A stretch of DNA of 64,000 nt from Streptomyces sp. AC512_CC834 (lineage in GTDB: Bacteria; Actinomycetota; Actinomycetes; Streptomycetales; Streptomycetaceae): NCBI RefSeq assembly GCF_019049325.1, contig NZ_JAGMUO010000130.1:107123-171122 (forward strand), given 5' to 3'. The translations under genes and the position numbers were made by a program. The notes below the pieces were generated by a model. That model had not been told where the DNA came from. It saw nothing but the letters and a program-made list of their open reading frames with translations, and made no database searches. Position 1 is the first letter of the stretch; every line of letters begins with the position of its first letter. Shown in pieces: positions 15,741 to 24,400 of this stretch.

Positions 15741-17335
15741 CCGTCCTCGCCTCCGCTCTCGACCCCACCGCCCCCGACCACCGCGCCAACCGCGAGACCA
15801 TGCTCGCCGGACTCGCCGACCTGGACGCCGAACACGCCAAGGCCCTCGCGGGCGGCGGCGAGAAGTACGTCGCCCGGCACCGAAAGCGCGGCAAGCTCCT
15901 CGCCCGCGAGCGCATCGAGCTGCTCCTCGACCCGGACACGCCCTTCCTGGAGCTGTCGCCGCTCGCCGCCTGGGGGAGCGAGTACACCGTGGGCGCCTCG
16001 CTCGTCACCGGCATCGGGGTCGTCGAGGGCGTCGAGTGCCTGATCACCGCCAACGACCCGACCGTGCGCGGCGGCGCCAGCAACCCCTGGTCGCTGAAGA
16101 AGGCCCTGCGCGCCAACGACATCGCGCTCGCCAACCGGCTGCCCTGCATCAGCCTCGTCGAGTCCGGTGGCGCCGACCTGCCGTCCCAGAAGGAGATCTT
16201 CATCCCGGGCGGCGCGATCTTCCGGGACCTGACCCGGCTGTCGGCGGCCGGAATCCCCACCGTCGCCGTCGTCTTCGGCAACTCGACCGCCGGGGGCGCC
16301 TACATCCCCGGCATGTCCGACCACGTGATCATGGTCAAGGAGCGCGCCAAGGTGTTCCTCGGCGGGCCACCGCTGGTCAAGATGGCCACCGGCGAGGAGA
16401 GCGACGACGAGTCGCTGGGCGGCGCCGAGATGCACGCCCGCACCTCCGGCCTCGCCGACCACTTCGCCGCCGACGAGCCGGACGCCCTGCGCCAGGCTCG
16501 CCGCGTCGTCGCCCGCCTCAACCACCGCAAGGCGTACGCCGATCCGCCGCTCGCCGAGCCGCCCAAGTACGACCCCGACGACCTGCTCGGCATCGTCTCC
16601 GGCGACCTCAAGGCACCCTTCGACCCGCGCGAGGTGATCGCCCGGATCGTCGACGCCTCCGACTTCGACGAGTTCAAGCCGCTGTACGGGACCAGCCTCA
16701 CCACCGGTTGGGCCGCCCTGCACGGCTACCCGGTCGGCATCCTCGCCAACGCCCAAGGGGTGCTGTTCAGCGAGGAGTCGCAGAAGGCCGCCCAGTTCAT
16801 CCAGCTCGCCAACCAGCGCGACATCCCGCTCCTCTTCCTGCACAACACCACCGGTTACATGGTCGGCAAGGAGTACGAGCAGGGCGGCATCATCAAGCAC
16901 GGCGCGATGATGATCAACGCGGTCAGCAACAGCCGCGTGCCCCACCTGTCCGTCCTCCTCGGCGCCTCCTACGGCGCCGGTCACTACGGCATGTGCGGCC
17001 GCGCCTACGACCCCCGCTTCCTCTTCGCCTGGCCCAGCGCCAAGTCCGCCGTCATGGGCCCGCAGCAGCTCGCCGGCGTGCTGTCCATCGTCGCCCGCCA
17101 GTCGGCCGCCGCGAAGGGCCAGCCGTACGACGACGAGGGCGACGCGGCGCTGCGCGCCATGGTGGAGCAGCAGATCGAGTCCGAGTCGCTGCCCATGTTC
17201 CTGTCCGGGCGGCTCTACGACGACGGCGTCATCGACCCGCGCGACACCCGCACCGTCCTCGGCCTGTGCCTGTCGGCCGTCCACACCGCCCCCTACGAGG
17301 GCGCGCGCGGCGGCTTCGGCGTCTTCCGCATGTGA
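15737..17335 (+). CDS. Acyl-CoA carboxylase beta (carboxyltransferase) subunit
   Basis: A 532-residue carboxyltransferase of the methylcrotonyl/geranyl-CoA carboxylase type, which transfers CO2 from biotin to an unsaturated acyl-CoA. Typical parts are GKLLARERIELLLDPDTPFLELS near residue 50, GGASNPWSLKKALRAND, FGNSTAGGAYIPGMSD (oxyanion loop of the N-domain) and GASYGAGHYGMCGRAYDPRF with SAVMGPQQ in the C-domain. The start GTG has GGAGGT six bases upstream and is reached through the mini-ORF relay. The biotin subunit follows after 13 bases. Family knowledge favours 3-methylcrotonyl-CoA-like substrates; this was not deduced from residues. Confidence 0.92.
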   Translation: MTVLASALDPTAPDHRANRETMLAGLADLDAEHAKALAGGGEKYVARHRKRGKLLARERIELLLDPDTPFLELSPLAAWGSEYTVGASLVTGIGVVEGVECLITANDPTVRGGASNPWSLKKALRANDIALANRLPCISLVESGGADLPSQKEIFIPGGAIFRDLTRLSAAGIPTVAVVFGNSTAGGAYIPGMSDHVIMVKERAKVFLGGPPLVKMATGEESDDESLGGAEMHARTSGLADHFAADEPDALRQARRVVARLNHRKAYADPPLAEPPKYDPDDLLGIVSGDLKAPFDPREVIARIVDASDFDEFKPLYGTSLTTGWAALHGYPVGILANAQGVLFSEESQKAAQFIQLANQRDIPLLFLHNTTGYMVGKEYEQGGIIKHGAMMINAVSNSRVPHLSVLLGASYGAGHYGMCGRAYDPRFLFAWPSAKSAVMGPQQLAGVLSIVARQSAAAKGQPYDDEGDAALRAMVEQQIESESLPMFLSGRLYDDGVIDPRDTRTVLGLCLSAVHTAPYEGARGGFGVFRM

Positions 17336-17348
17336 GGGTGAGAGATCA

Positions 17349-19199
17349 GTGATCACTTCCGTACTCGTCGCCAACCGGGGCGAGATCGCCTGCCGCGTCT
17401 TCCGCACCTGCCGGGAGTGGGGCGTCCGCACCGTCGCCGTGCACTCGGACGCCGACGAAAACGCGCTCCACGCGCGCGTGGCCGACGCGGCGGTACGACT
17501 TCCGGGCGCGGCCTCCGCCGACACCTACCTGCGGGGCGACCTGATCGTGAAGGCCGCGATCGCCGCAGGCGCCGACGCCGTCCACCCCGGCTACGGCTTC
17601 CTCTCCGAGAACGCCGGCTTCGCGCGCGCCGTACGGGACGCGGGGCTGGTGTGGATCGGACCGCCGCCGGAGGCCATCGAGGCGATGGCGTCCAAGACCC
17701 GCGCCAAGGAACTGATGGGCATCGCGCCCCTCACCGACGTCACCGGGGCCGACCTGCCGGTGCTGGTGAAGGCGGCGGCGGGCGGCGGCGGACGCGGCAT
17801 GCGCGTCGTACGGCGACTCGCCGACCTCGACGCCGAACTGACCGCAGCCCGCGCGGAGGCCGCGAGCGCCTTCGGCGACGGCGAGGTCTTCGTCGAGCCC
17901 TATGTGGAGGGCGGCCGTCACGTCGAGGTGCAGATCCTTGCCGACACCCACGGCACCGTCTGGGCACTCGGCACCCGCGACTGCTCCCTCCAGCGCCGCC
18001 ACCAGAAGGTGATCGAGGAGGCCCCCGCACCGGGCCTGACCGAGGAACTGACGGCCGAACTCCACACGCTGGCCGTACGCGCCGCCCGCGCCGTCGACTA
18101 CGTCGGCGCCGGGACCGTCGAGTTCCTCGTCGCGGACGGCAGGGCGCACTTCCTGGAGATGAACACCCGACTCCAGGTCGAACACCCCGTCACGGAAGCC
18201 GTCTTCGGACTCGACCTCGTCGCCCTCCAACTCCGGATCGCCGAGGGCCACGCCCTCGAAAACGACCCCCCACGCGCGCGTGGCCACGCCGTCGAGGCCC
18301 GCCTGTACGCCGAGGACCCGGCGCACGACTGGGCCCCGCAGACCGGCCGCCTGCACCGCCTCGCCGTGCCCGAGGGCATCCGTCTGGACACCGGCTACAC
18401 CGACGGCGACGAGATCGGCGTCCACTACGACCCGATGCTCGCCAAGGCCGTCGCCCACGCACCCACGCGCGCGGAGGCCCTCCGCCGCCTCGCCGGGGCC
18501 CTGGAACGGGCGGCGATCCACGGCCCGGTCACCAACCGGGACCTGCTCGTCCGCTCCCTGCGCCACGAGGAGTTCACGTCCGGCCGCATGGACACGGGCT
18601 TCTACGACCGTCACCTGGCCGAGCTGACCGAGCCCGCCCCCGATCCCCTCGCCCCGCTGGCCGCCGCCCTCGCCGACGCGAGCGTCAAGCGGGGCCGCTT
18701 CGGCGGCTGGCGCAACCTGCCCGCGCAACCGCAGGTCAAGCGCTACGCCGTGGCGGGCGAGGAGCACGAGGTCCGCTACCAGCACACCCGCACCGGTCTC
18801 ACCGTCAAGGGCGTACGCGTCGTCCACGCGGACGCCGGGCAGGTCGTCCTCGAAACGGACGGCGTCCGGCGCCGCTTCGACGTCGCCCGCTACGGCGACC
18901 GGATCCACGTGAACGCGACCGCCCTCACCGCCCTGCCCCGCTTCCCCGACCCCACCGCCCAGCACGCCCCGGGCTCCCTCCTCGCCCCCATGCCGGGCAC
19001 GGTCGTCCGCGTCGCGGAGGGCCTGACGGAGGGCACCACCGTCCAGGCGGGCCAGCCCCTGCTCTGGCTGGAGGCCATGAAGATGGAACACAGGATCACG
19101 GCCCCGGTGACAGGGAAGTTGACGGAGCTTCCGGTGAGCCTTGGACGGCAAGTGGAGGTAGGCACCCTCCTGGCCGTAGTAGAGGGGGGTGCCGAGTAG
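17349..19199 (+). CDS. Acyl-CoA carboxylase alpha: biotin carboxylase and carrier
   Basis: A 616-residue protein starting at GTG. The biotin carboxylase domain occupies about residues 1-440 (VLVANRGEIACRVFRTC, HPGYGFLSENAGFA, ATP-grasp VLVKAAAGGGGRGMRVV, FLEMNTRLQVEHPVTE). The carrier domain is at the end, with the biotinylated lysine in EAMKMEH. The segment between SKTRAKELM and the ATP-grasp loop is shorter than usual for the family, leaving an overall length at the low end. With the preceding gene it forms one carboxylase. The stop lies at the edge of a dispersed Streptomyces repeat. Confidence 0.92.
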   Translation: MITSVLVANRGEIACRVFRTCREWGVRTVAVHSDADENALHARVADAAVRLPGAASADTYLRGDLIVKAAIAAGADAVHPGYGFLSENAGFARAVRDAGLVWIGPPPEAIEAMASKTRAKELMGIAPLTDVTGADLPVLVKAAAGGGGRGMRVVRRLADLDAELTAARAEAASAFGDGEVFVEPYVEGGRHVEVQILADTHGTVWALGTRDCSLQRRHQKVIEEAPAPGLTEELTAELHTLAVRAARAVDYVGAGTVEFLVADGRAHFLEMNTRLQVEHPVTEAVFGLDLVALQLRIAEGHALENDPPRARGHAVEARLYAEDPAHDWAPQTGRLHRLAVPEGIRLDTGYTDGDEIGVHYDPMLAKAVAHAPTRAEALRRLAGALERAAIHGPVTNRDLLVRSLRHEEFTSGRMDTGFYDRHLAELTEPAPDPLAPLAAALADASVKRGRFGGWRNLPAQPQVKRYAVAGEEHEVRYQHTRTGLTVKGVRVVHADAGQVVLETDGVRRRFDVARYGDRIHVNATALTALPRFPDPTAQHAPGSLLAPMPGTVVRVAEGLTEGTTVQAGQPLLWLEAMKMEHRITAPVTGKLTELPVSLGRQVEVGTLLAVVEGGAE

Positions 19200-19230
19200 G
19201 GGCGCGGGGAACTGCGCGACAAGCCACGAC
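19199..19230. repeat. Half-copy of a dispersed palindromic element
   Basis: These 32 bases are identical to 49752-49783, the right arm of a large palindrome after purU. Here only one arm is present, between the biotin carboxylase stop and the dehydrogenase start, so no strong hairpin forms and the operon is not interrupted. Confidence 0.8.
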
Positions 19231-19257
19231 GAAGCCCGCACCCCAAGGAGCACAGAG

Positions 19258-20415
19258 ATGACCCCCCTCCTCGAATCCGAAGAGCACAAGTCCCTCCGCG
19301 CAGCAGTCGCGGCCTTCGCCAAGGCCCACCCCGACACCCTCAACGCCGAAGACAACACCCGCCTCTGGCAGGAGGCAGCCAAGCTCGGCTACATCGGCGT
19401 CAACCTGCCGGAGGCATACGGCGGAGGCGGCGCCGGCATCGCCGAACTCTCTCTCGTCCTCGAAGAGATGGGCGCCGCCGGCAACCCCCTGCTGATGATG
19501 ATCGTCTCCCCGGCGATCTGCGGCACCGTCATCGCCCGTTTCGGTACCGAGGCGCAGAAGCAGGACTGGCTGCCGTCCCTTGCCGACGGCAGCCGCCTGA
19601 TGGCCTTCGGCATCACCGAACCCGACGCCGGTTCCAACAGCCACCGCATCACCACCACCGCCCGCCGCGACGGCACCGACTGGATCCTCACCGGACGCAA
19701 GGTCTTCGTCTCCGGGGTCGACATCGCCGACGCCACCCTCATCGTGGGCCGCACAGAAGCCGTGCCCACCGAAGCGGGCCGCCCCGGCAGCCTCAAACCC
19801 TGCCTGTTCATCGTCCCGCGCGACACCGAGGGCTTCCGGCGCCGCCCCATCGACATGGAACTCAACGCCGTCGAGAAGCAGTTCGAGCTGACCCTCGACG
19901 ACGTGCGCCTGCCCGCCGACGCCCTCGTCGGCGACGAGGACGCGGGGCTCCTCCAGCTCTTCGCCGGTCTCAACCCCGAACGCATCATGACCGCCGCGTT
20001 CGCCATCGGCATGGGCCGCCACGCGCTCGCCAAGGCCGTCGAATACGCCCGCGAGCGCACCGTCTGGAAGACCCCCATCGGCGCCCACCAGGCCATCGCC
20101 CACCCCCTCGCCCAGGCGCACATCGACCTCGAACTCGCCCGCCTGATGATGCAGAAGGCCGCCCACCTCTACGACACGGGCGACGACACGGGCGCGGGCG
20201 AGGCCGCCAACATGGCCAAGTACGCGGCCGGGGAGGCCTGTGTGAAAGCCGTCGACCAGGCCGTGCACACCCTCGGCGGCAACGGCCTCACCCGCGAGTT
20301 CGGGCTCGCCCCGCTGATAACGGCGTCGCGCGTGGCTCGTATCGCCCCCGTGAGCAGGGAGATGATTCTCAACTACGTCTCCCACCAGACCCTGGGCCTG
20401 CCGAAGTCGTACTAG
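19258..20415 (+). CDS. Acyl-CoA dehydrogenase
   Basis: A 385-residue FAD enzyme that introduces the alpha-beta double bond in an acyl-CoA. Seen: N-terminal helices, YGGGGAGIAELSLVLEEMG, the middle-domain FGITEPDAGSNSHRITTTA with its flavin-contacting residues, GRKVFVSGVDIADATLIVGR, and the C-terminal LGGNGLTREFGLAPLI. The ATG has AAGGAG seven bases upstream; an in-frame start 69 bases earlier lies in the dispersed repeat and was rejected. In the pathway it would act after CoA activation and before carboxylation. Confidence 0.92.
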   Translation: MTPLLESEEHKSLRAAVAAFAKAHPDTLNAEDNTRLWQEAAKLGYIGVNLPEAYGGGGAGIAELSLVLEEMGAAGNPLLMMIVSPAICGTVIARFGTEAQKQDWLPSLADGSRLMAFGITEPDAGSNSHRITTTARRDGTDWILTGRKVFVSGVDIADATLIVGRTEAVPTEAGRPGSLKPCLFIVPRDTEGFRRRPIDMELNAVEKQFELTLDDVRLPADALVGDEDAGLLQLFAGLNPERIMTAAFAIGMGRHALAKAVEYARERTVWKTPIGAHQAIAHPLAQAHIDLELARLMMQKAAHLYDTGDDTGAGEAANMAKYAAGEACVKAVDQAVHTLGGNGLTREFGLAPLITASRVARIAPVSREMILNYVSHQTLGLPKSY

Positions 20416-20442
20416 CCCACACCGGTCCGTACTGGAGGAACC

Positions 20443-22011
20443 GTGTTCCGCAGTGAGTACGCTGACGTCCCGCCCGTCGACCTGCCCATCCACGACGCGG
20501 TGCTCGGCGGGGCCGCCGCCTTCGGGGGCGCCCCGGCGCTGATCGACGGCACCGACGGCACCACCCTCACCTACGAGCAGGTGGACCGGTTCCACCGGCG
20601 CGTCGCCGCCGCCCTCGCCGAGGCCGGCGTCCGCAAGGGCGACGTCCTCGCCCTGCACAGCCCCAACACCGTCGCCTTCCCGCTGGCCTTCTACGCCGCC
20701 ACCCGCGCGGGTGCCTCGGTCACCACCGTGCACCCGCTCGCCACGGCGGAGGAGTTCGCCAAGCAGCTCGGCGACTGCCGGGCCCGCTGGATCGTCACCG
20801 TCTCACCGCTGCTCGACACCGCCCGCCGCGCCGCCGAACTCGCGGGCGGCGTCCAGGAGATCCTGGTGTGCGACAGCGCGCCCGGCCACCGCTCGCTCAT
20901 CGACATGCTGGCCTCGACCGCACCCGAACCCGACGTCGCCCTCGACCCGGCCGAGGACGTCGCCGCGCTGCCGTACTCCTCCGGCACCACCGGCACGCCC
21001 AAGGGCGTCATGCTCACCCACCGGCAGATCGCCACCAACCTCGCCCAGCTCGAACCGCTGATGCCGTCCACGCCGGGCGACCGCGTCCTCGCCGTACTGC
21101 CGTTCTTCCACATCTACGGCCTCACCGCGCTGATGAACGCCCCGCTGAGGCTCGGCGCCACCGTCGTCGTGCTGCCCCGCTTCGACCTGGAGCAGTTCCT
21201 CGCCGCCATCCAGAACCACCGCATCACCAGCCTGTACGTGGCCCCGCCCATCGTCCTGGCCCTCGCCAAACACCCCCTGGTCGCGGACTACGACCTCTCC
21301 TCGCTGAAGTACATCGTCAGCGCCGCCGCCCCGCTGGACGCACGGCTCGCCGCCGCCTGCTCCCGGCGGCTCGGCCTGCCGCCCGTCGGCCAGGCCTACG
21401 GCATGACCGAACTCTCCCCGGGCACCCACGTCGTCCCCCTGGACGCCATGGCCGACGCGCCGCCCGGCACCGTCGGCAAGCTCATCGCCGGCACCGAGAT
21501 GCGCGTCGTCTCCCTCACCGACCCGGGCGAGGACCTCCGCGCCGGCGAATCCGGCGAGATCCTCATCCGCGGACCCCAGATCATGAAGGGCTACCTGGGC
21601 CGCCCCGACGCCACCGCCGCCATGATCGACGAGGACGGGTGGCTGCACACCGGGGACGTCGGGCACGTGGACGGCGACGGCTGGCTGTTCGTCGTCGACC
21701 GCGTCAAGGAGCTGATCAAGTACAAGGGCTTCCAGGTGGCCCCCGCCGAACTGGAGGCCCTCCTGCTCACCCACCCCGGCATCGCCGACGCGGCCGTCAT
21801 CGGCGCCTACAACGACGACGGCAACGAAGTACCGCACGCCTTCGTGGTGCGCCAGCAGGCCGCCGCCGACCTCTCCGAGGGCGAGATCATGATGTACGTC
21901 GCCGAACGCGTCGCCCCCTACAAACGCGTCCGCCGGGTCACCTTCACCGACGGCGTACCGAGGGCCGCGTCCGGCAAGATCCTGCGCCGGCAGCTCAGGG
22001 AGCGGCAGTGA
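20443..22011 (+). CDS. Acyl/aryl-CoA ligase, 4-coumarate:CoA ligase-like
   Basis: A 522-residue adenylate-forming ligase. Motifs: P-loop YSSGTTGTPKGVMLTHR (near residue 180), GQAYGMTELSPGTH, GEILIRGPQIMKGYLGRPDAT, TGDVGHVDGDGWLFVVDR, and the C-terminal catalytic lysine in PRAASGKILRR. The length equals that of the S. coelicolor cinnamate/4-coumarate:CoA ligase (ScCCL) as I recall it, and gene context seems the same. Its operon place suggests the natural substrate is the acid fed to the dehydrogenase and carboxylase rather than a phenylpropanoid. Start GTG follows GGAGG; its stop overlaps the next gene. Confidence 0.9.
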   Translation: MFRSEYADVPPVDLPIHDAVLGGAAAFGGAPALIDGTDGTTLTYEQVDRFHRRVAAALAEAGVRKGDVLALHSPNTVAFPLAFYAATRAGASVTTVHPLATAEEFAKQLGDCRARWIVTVSPLLDTARRAAELAGGVQEILVCDSAPGHRSLIDMLASTAPEPDVALDPAEDVAALPYSSGTTGTPKGVMLTHRQIATNLAQLEPLMPSTPGDRVLAVLPFFHIYGLTALMNAPLRLGATVVVLPRFDLEQFLAAIQNHRITSLYVAPPIVLALAKHPLVADYDLSSLKYIVSAAAPLDARLAAACSRRLGLPPVGQAYGMTELSPGTHVVPLDAMADAPPGTVGKLIAGTEMRVVSLTDPGEDLRAGESGEILIRGPQIMKGYLGRPDATAAMIDEDGWLHTGDVGHVDGDGWLFVVDRVKELIKYKGFQVAPAELEALLLTHPGIADAAVIGAYNDDGNEVPHAFVVRQQAAADLSEGEIMMYVAERVAPYKRVRRVTFTDGVPRAASGKILRRQLRERQ

Positions 22012-22751
22012 CCCCGACCGTCCGCATCGAGCGCACGCGCGCGCGGGGCGTCGAGACCCTCACCCTCGACTCCCCGCACAACCGCAACGCCCTGTCCGCC
22101 GCCCTCGTCCACGACCTGGCCGACGCCCTCACCGAGGCGGGCGAGGACCCGGGCGTCCGCGCCGTCGTCCTCACCCACACCGGCAACACCTTCAGCGCCG
22201 GCGCCGACCTGCGCGACCCGCCCGACCCGGACGCGCTGGTCGCGCTGTTCCGGCAGATCGCCGAGGTGCCGAAACCGGTCGTCGCCCGCGTCGCAGGACA
22301 CGTCCGCGCGGGCGGCCTCGGCCTCCTCGCGGCCTGCGACATCGCTGCGGCGTCCCACCCGTCCACCTTCGCCTTCACAGAGGTCCGCATCGGCGTGGCC
22401 CCCGCCGTCATCTCCCTCACCCTGCTGCCGCGCACCGACCCCCGCGCCCTCGCCCGCTACTACCTCACCGGCGAGCGCTTCGACGCCGCCGAGGCCGCCC
22501 GGATCGGCCTGGTCACGGCGGCGGGCGACGACGTGGACGCCGTACTCGCACCCGTCCTCGACGGTGTGCGCCGTGCCTCACCGCAGGGCCTGGCGGAGAC
22601 GAAACGGCTGCTCACGGCTAGGGTGCTGGAGGCCTTCGACCGGGACGCGGCCGACCTGACCGCGCTCTCGGCCCGGCTGTTCGCCTCCCCGCAGGCCCGC
22701 GAGGGGATGACGGCCTTCCTCGAACGACGGGATCCGGAATGGGTGGTGTGA
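22008..22751 (+). CDS. Enoyl-CoA hydratase/isomerase-family protein
   Basis: A 247-residue crotonase-fold protein starting at a GTG that overlaps the ligase stop. It has the oxyanion-hole segments (NTFSAGADLRDPP, then HVRAGGLGLLAACDIAAAS) and one candidate acid, Glu in FTEVRIGVAPAVISL. The second glutamate of canonical hydratases is not obvious at its usual place. That allows hydratase or other crotonase chemistry. In the operon it would hydrate the carboxylated enoyl-CoA (as AtuE does) or the dehydrogenase product. It overlaps tetR by 13 bases. Confidence 0.87.
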   Translation: MTPTVRIERTRARGVETLTLDSPHNRNALSAALVHDLADALTEAGEDPGVRAVVLTHTGNTFSAGADLRDPPDPDALVALFRQIAEVPKPVVARVAGHVRAGGLGLLAACDIAAASHPSTFAFTEVRIGVAPAVISLTLLPRTDPRALARYYLTGERFDAAEAARIGLVTAAGDDVDAVLAPVLDGVRRASPQGLAETKRLLTARVLEAFDRDAADLTALSARLFASPQAREGMTAFLERRDPEWVV

Positions 22752-23392
22752 GCGGCGCCGTGAACGCGGCGGACCGCGCGGACCGCGCGGAGCGCGTGCC
22801 CAAGCAGGACCGCAGCCGGGCCACCCGGCAGCGGCTCCTGGAAGCCGCCGTGGCCTGCCTCGCCGAACGGGGCTGGGCCGGCTCCACGGTCTCCGTCGTC
22901 GCCGAACACGCGGGCGTCTCCCGCGGCGCCGCCCAGCACCACTTCCCGACCCGCGAGGACCTCTTCACGGCGGCCGTGGAGTACGTGGCGGAGGAACGCT
23001 CCGTGGCGCTGCGCGCCCTGTTCCCCGAAGGCGCGGGCGCGGGCGCCGGCGACCGCCGGGCCGTGGTCGCCGCCCTCGTCGACCTCTACACCGGGCCCCT
23101 CTTCCGCGCCGCCCTGCACCTGTGGGTGGCCGCCTCCAACGAGGAGCAACTGCGCGGCCGGGTCACCGAGCTGGAGGCCCGCGTCGGCCGCGAGAGCCAC
23201 CGCACGGCCGTCGACCTCCTGGGCGCCGACGAGAGCCGCCCCGGCGCCCGCGAAACCGTCCAGGGCTTCCTGGATCTGGCCCGCGGCCTGGGCCTGGCCA
23301 ACCTCCTCACCGACGACGGTGCGCGGCGGGAACGGGTCGTCGACCAGTGGGCCCGGCTGCTGACGGAGGCACTGGACGGCGAGCCGGACTGA
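22739..23392 (+). CDS. TetR-family regulator closing the operon
   Basis: A 217-residue TetR protein. The DNA-binding helices are RATRQRLLEAAVACLAERGW and STVSVVAEHAGVSRGAAQHHF, with PTREDLFTAAVEYV after them. The C-terminal ligand domain is variable. It is the last gene of the acyl-CoA operon, overlapping the hydratase gene by 13 bases, so it probably senses a pathway acyl-CoA and represses the operon, possibly at the palindrome near 12950. That link is inference. Confidence 0.9.
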   Translation: MGGVSGAVNAADRADRAERVPKQDRSRATRQRLLEAAVACLAERGWAGSTVSVVAEHAGVSRGAAQHHFPTREDLFTAAVEYVAEERSVALRALFPEGAGAGAGDRRAVVAALVDLYTGPLFRAALHLWVAASNEEQLRGRVTELEARVGRESHRTAVDLLGADESRPGARETVQGFLDLARGLGLANLLTDDGARRERVVDQWARLLTEALDGEPD

Positions 23393-23443
23393 CGCCACGG
23401 GGCCTCACAAGTCGCCGTCGGCCCAGGGCTCGCGGCCCAGGGC

Positions 23444-24133
23444 TCACGGACTGAGCCGCTCCACCCGCCAGCCCCCGTCCGCCTCCGCCTCGTAGCGCAG
23501 CCGGTCGTGCAGCCGGTTCTCCCGGCCCTGCCAGAACTCCACCGCCTGAGGCACCACCCGGAACCCGCCCCAGTGCGGCGGCACCGGCACCTGCTCGCCC
23601 TCCGGATAGCGCGCCACCAGCTCGGCGTACGCGGCGTCCAGGGCGCGCCGTCCGGCCACCACCGTGGACTGCGCACTGGCCCAGGCGCCAAGCTGGGAAC
23701 CGTGCGGCCGGGTCCGGAAGTACGCGGCGGTCTCGTCCCGCCCGGTGCGCCACGCGACGCCCGTCACCACGACCTGCCGGGCCATCGGATGCCAGGGGAA
23801 CAGCAGCGAGACGTGCGGGTTCTCGCCCAGTTCGCGCGCCTTGCGGGAGTCGTAGTTCGTGTAGAAGACGAACCCCTGTGCGTCGAAGTGCTTCAGCAGC
23901 ACCGTGCGGGAGCTGGGCCGCCCCTGGGCGTCCGCCGTGGAGACGACCATGGCGTTCGGCTCGAACAGCCCGCCGTCCGTCGCGGCCTGCTTGAACCAGC
24001 GCGCGAACTGCTCGACGGGCGTCGCGGCCAGCTCGGTCTCGGACAGCCCCTCGGCCCGGTACTGCTTGCGCATCGAGGCCAGATCGAAGGGCGTGGCGGG
24101 GACGGCGGCGGAATCGGCTTCGCGGTCGGTCAC
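23444..24133 (-). CDS. pdxH: Pyridoxamine/pyridoxine 5'-phosphate oxidase
   Basis: A 229-residue FMN enzyme that makes pyridoxal 5'-phosphate. Family segments are all present: [96 protein letters not shown] and the C-terminal RLSP. The GTG start has AGGA eight bases upstream; an ATG nine bases earlier is also possible, and the much longer open frame upstream is unlikely. It is divergent from the citrate synthase-like gene. Confidence 0.93.
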   Translation of the reverse strand: MTDREADSAAVPATPFDLASMRKQYRAEGLSETELAATPVEQFARWFKQAATDGGLFEPNAMVVSTADAQGRPSSRTVLLKHFDAQGFVFYTNYDSRKARELGENPHVSLLFPWHPMARQVVVTGVAWRTGRDETAAYFRTRPHGSQLGAWASAQSTVVAGRRALDAAYAELVARYPEGEQVPVPPHWGGFRVVPQAVEFWQGRENRLHDRLRYEAEADGGWRVERLSP

Positions 24134-24400
24134 GCCGCCCATCCTGCCGTATCCGCTCCGGGGCTCCCGCGCGGCGGTGTCCTGCGTCACGCCCTGGCAC
24201 TGAGTGCCGTGAACACTCCCCAAAGCTGTCACTCAGGGATATCGTGCTTGCTCCCGCTCCGGCCGGATGACCGACGGTCGTACGGGGCATCACAGGGAAG
24301 ACCGGCAGGACCGCGAGTCGAGGACACGACCGTGGATCCATGGAGGCGCCGCACCGCCTCCGCCCACGTCGCCATACACACGATCACGAGGAGCCGCCTG

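Noticed and set aside
13583-17524. 1313-codon open frame on the minus strand
   Set aside because: It is antisense to AtuA and both carboxylase genes, which have clear family motifs. Its composition (Ala/Gly/Val/Arg, Asp/Glu runs) is the usual mirror of high-GC codon bias.
17346-19382. 678-codon minus-strand frame opposite the biotin carboxylase gene
   Set aside because: Antisense shadow of a gene with complete biotin carboxylase and carrier motifs.
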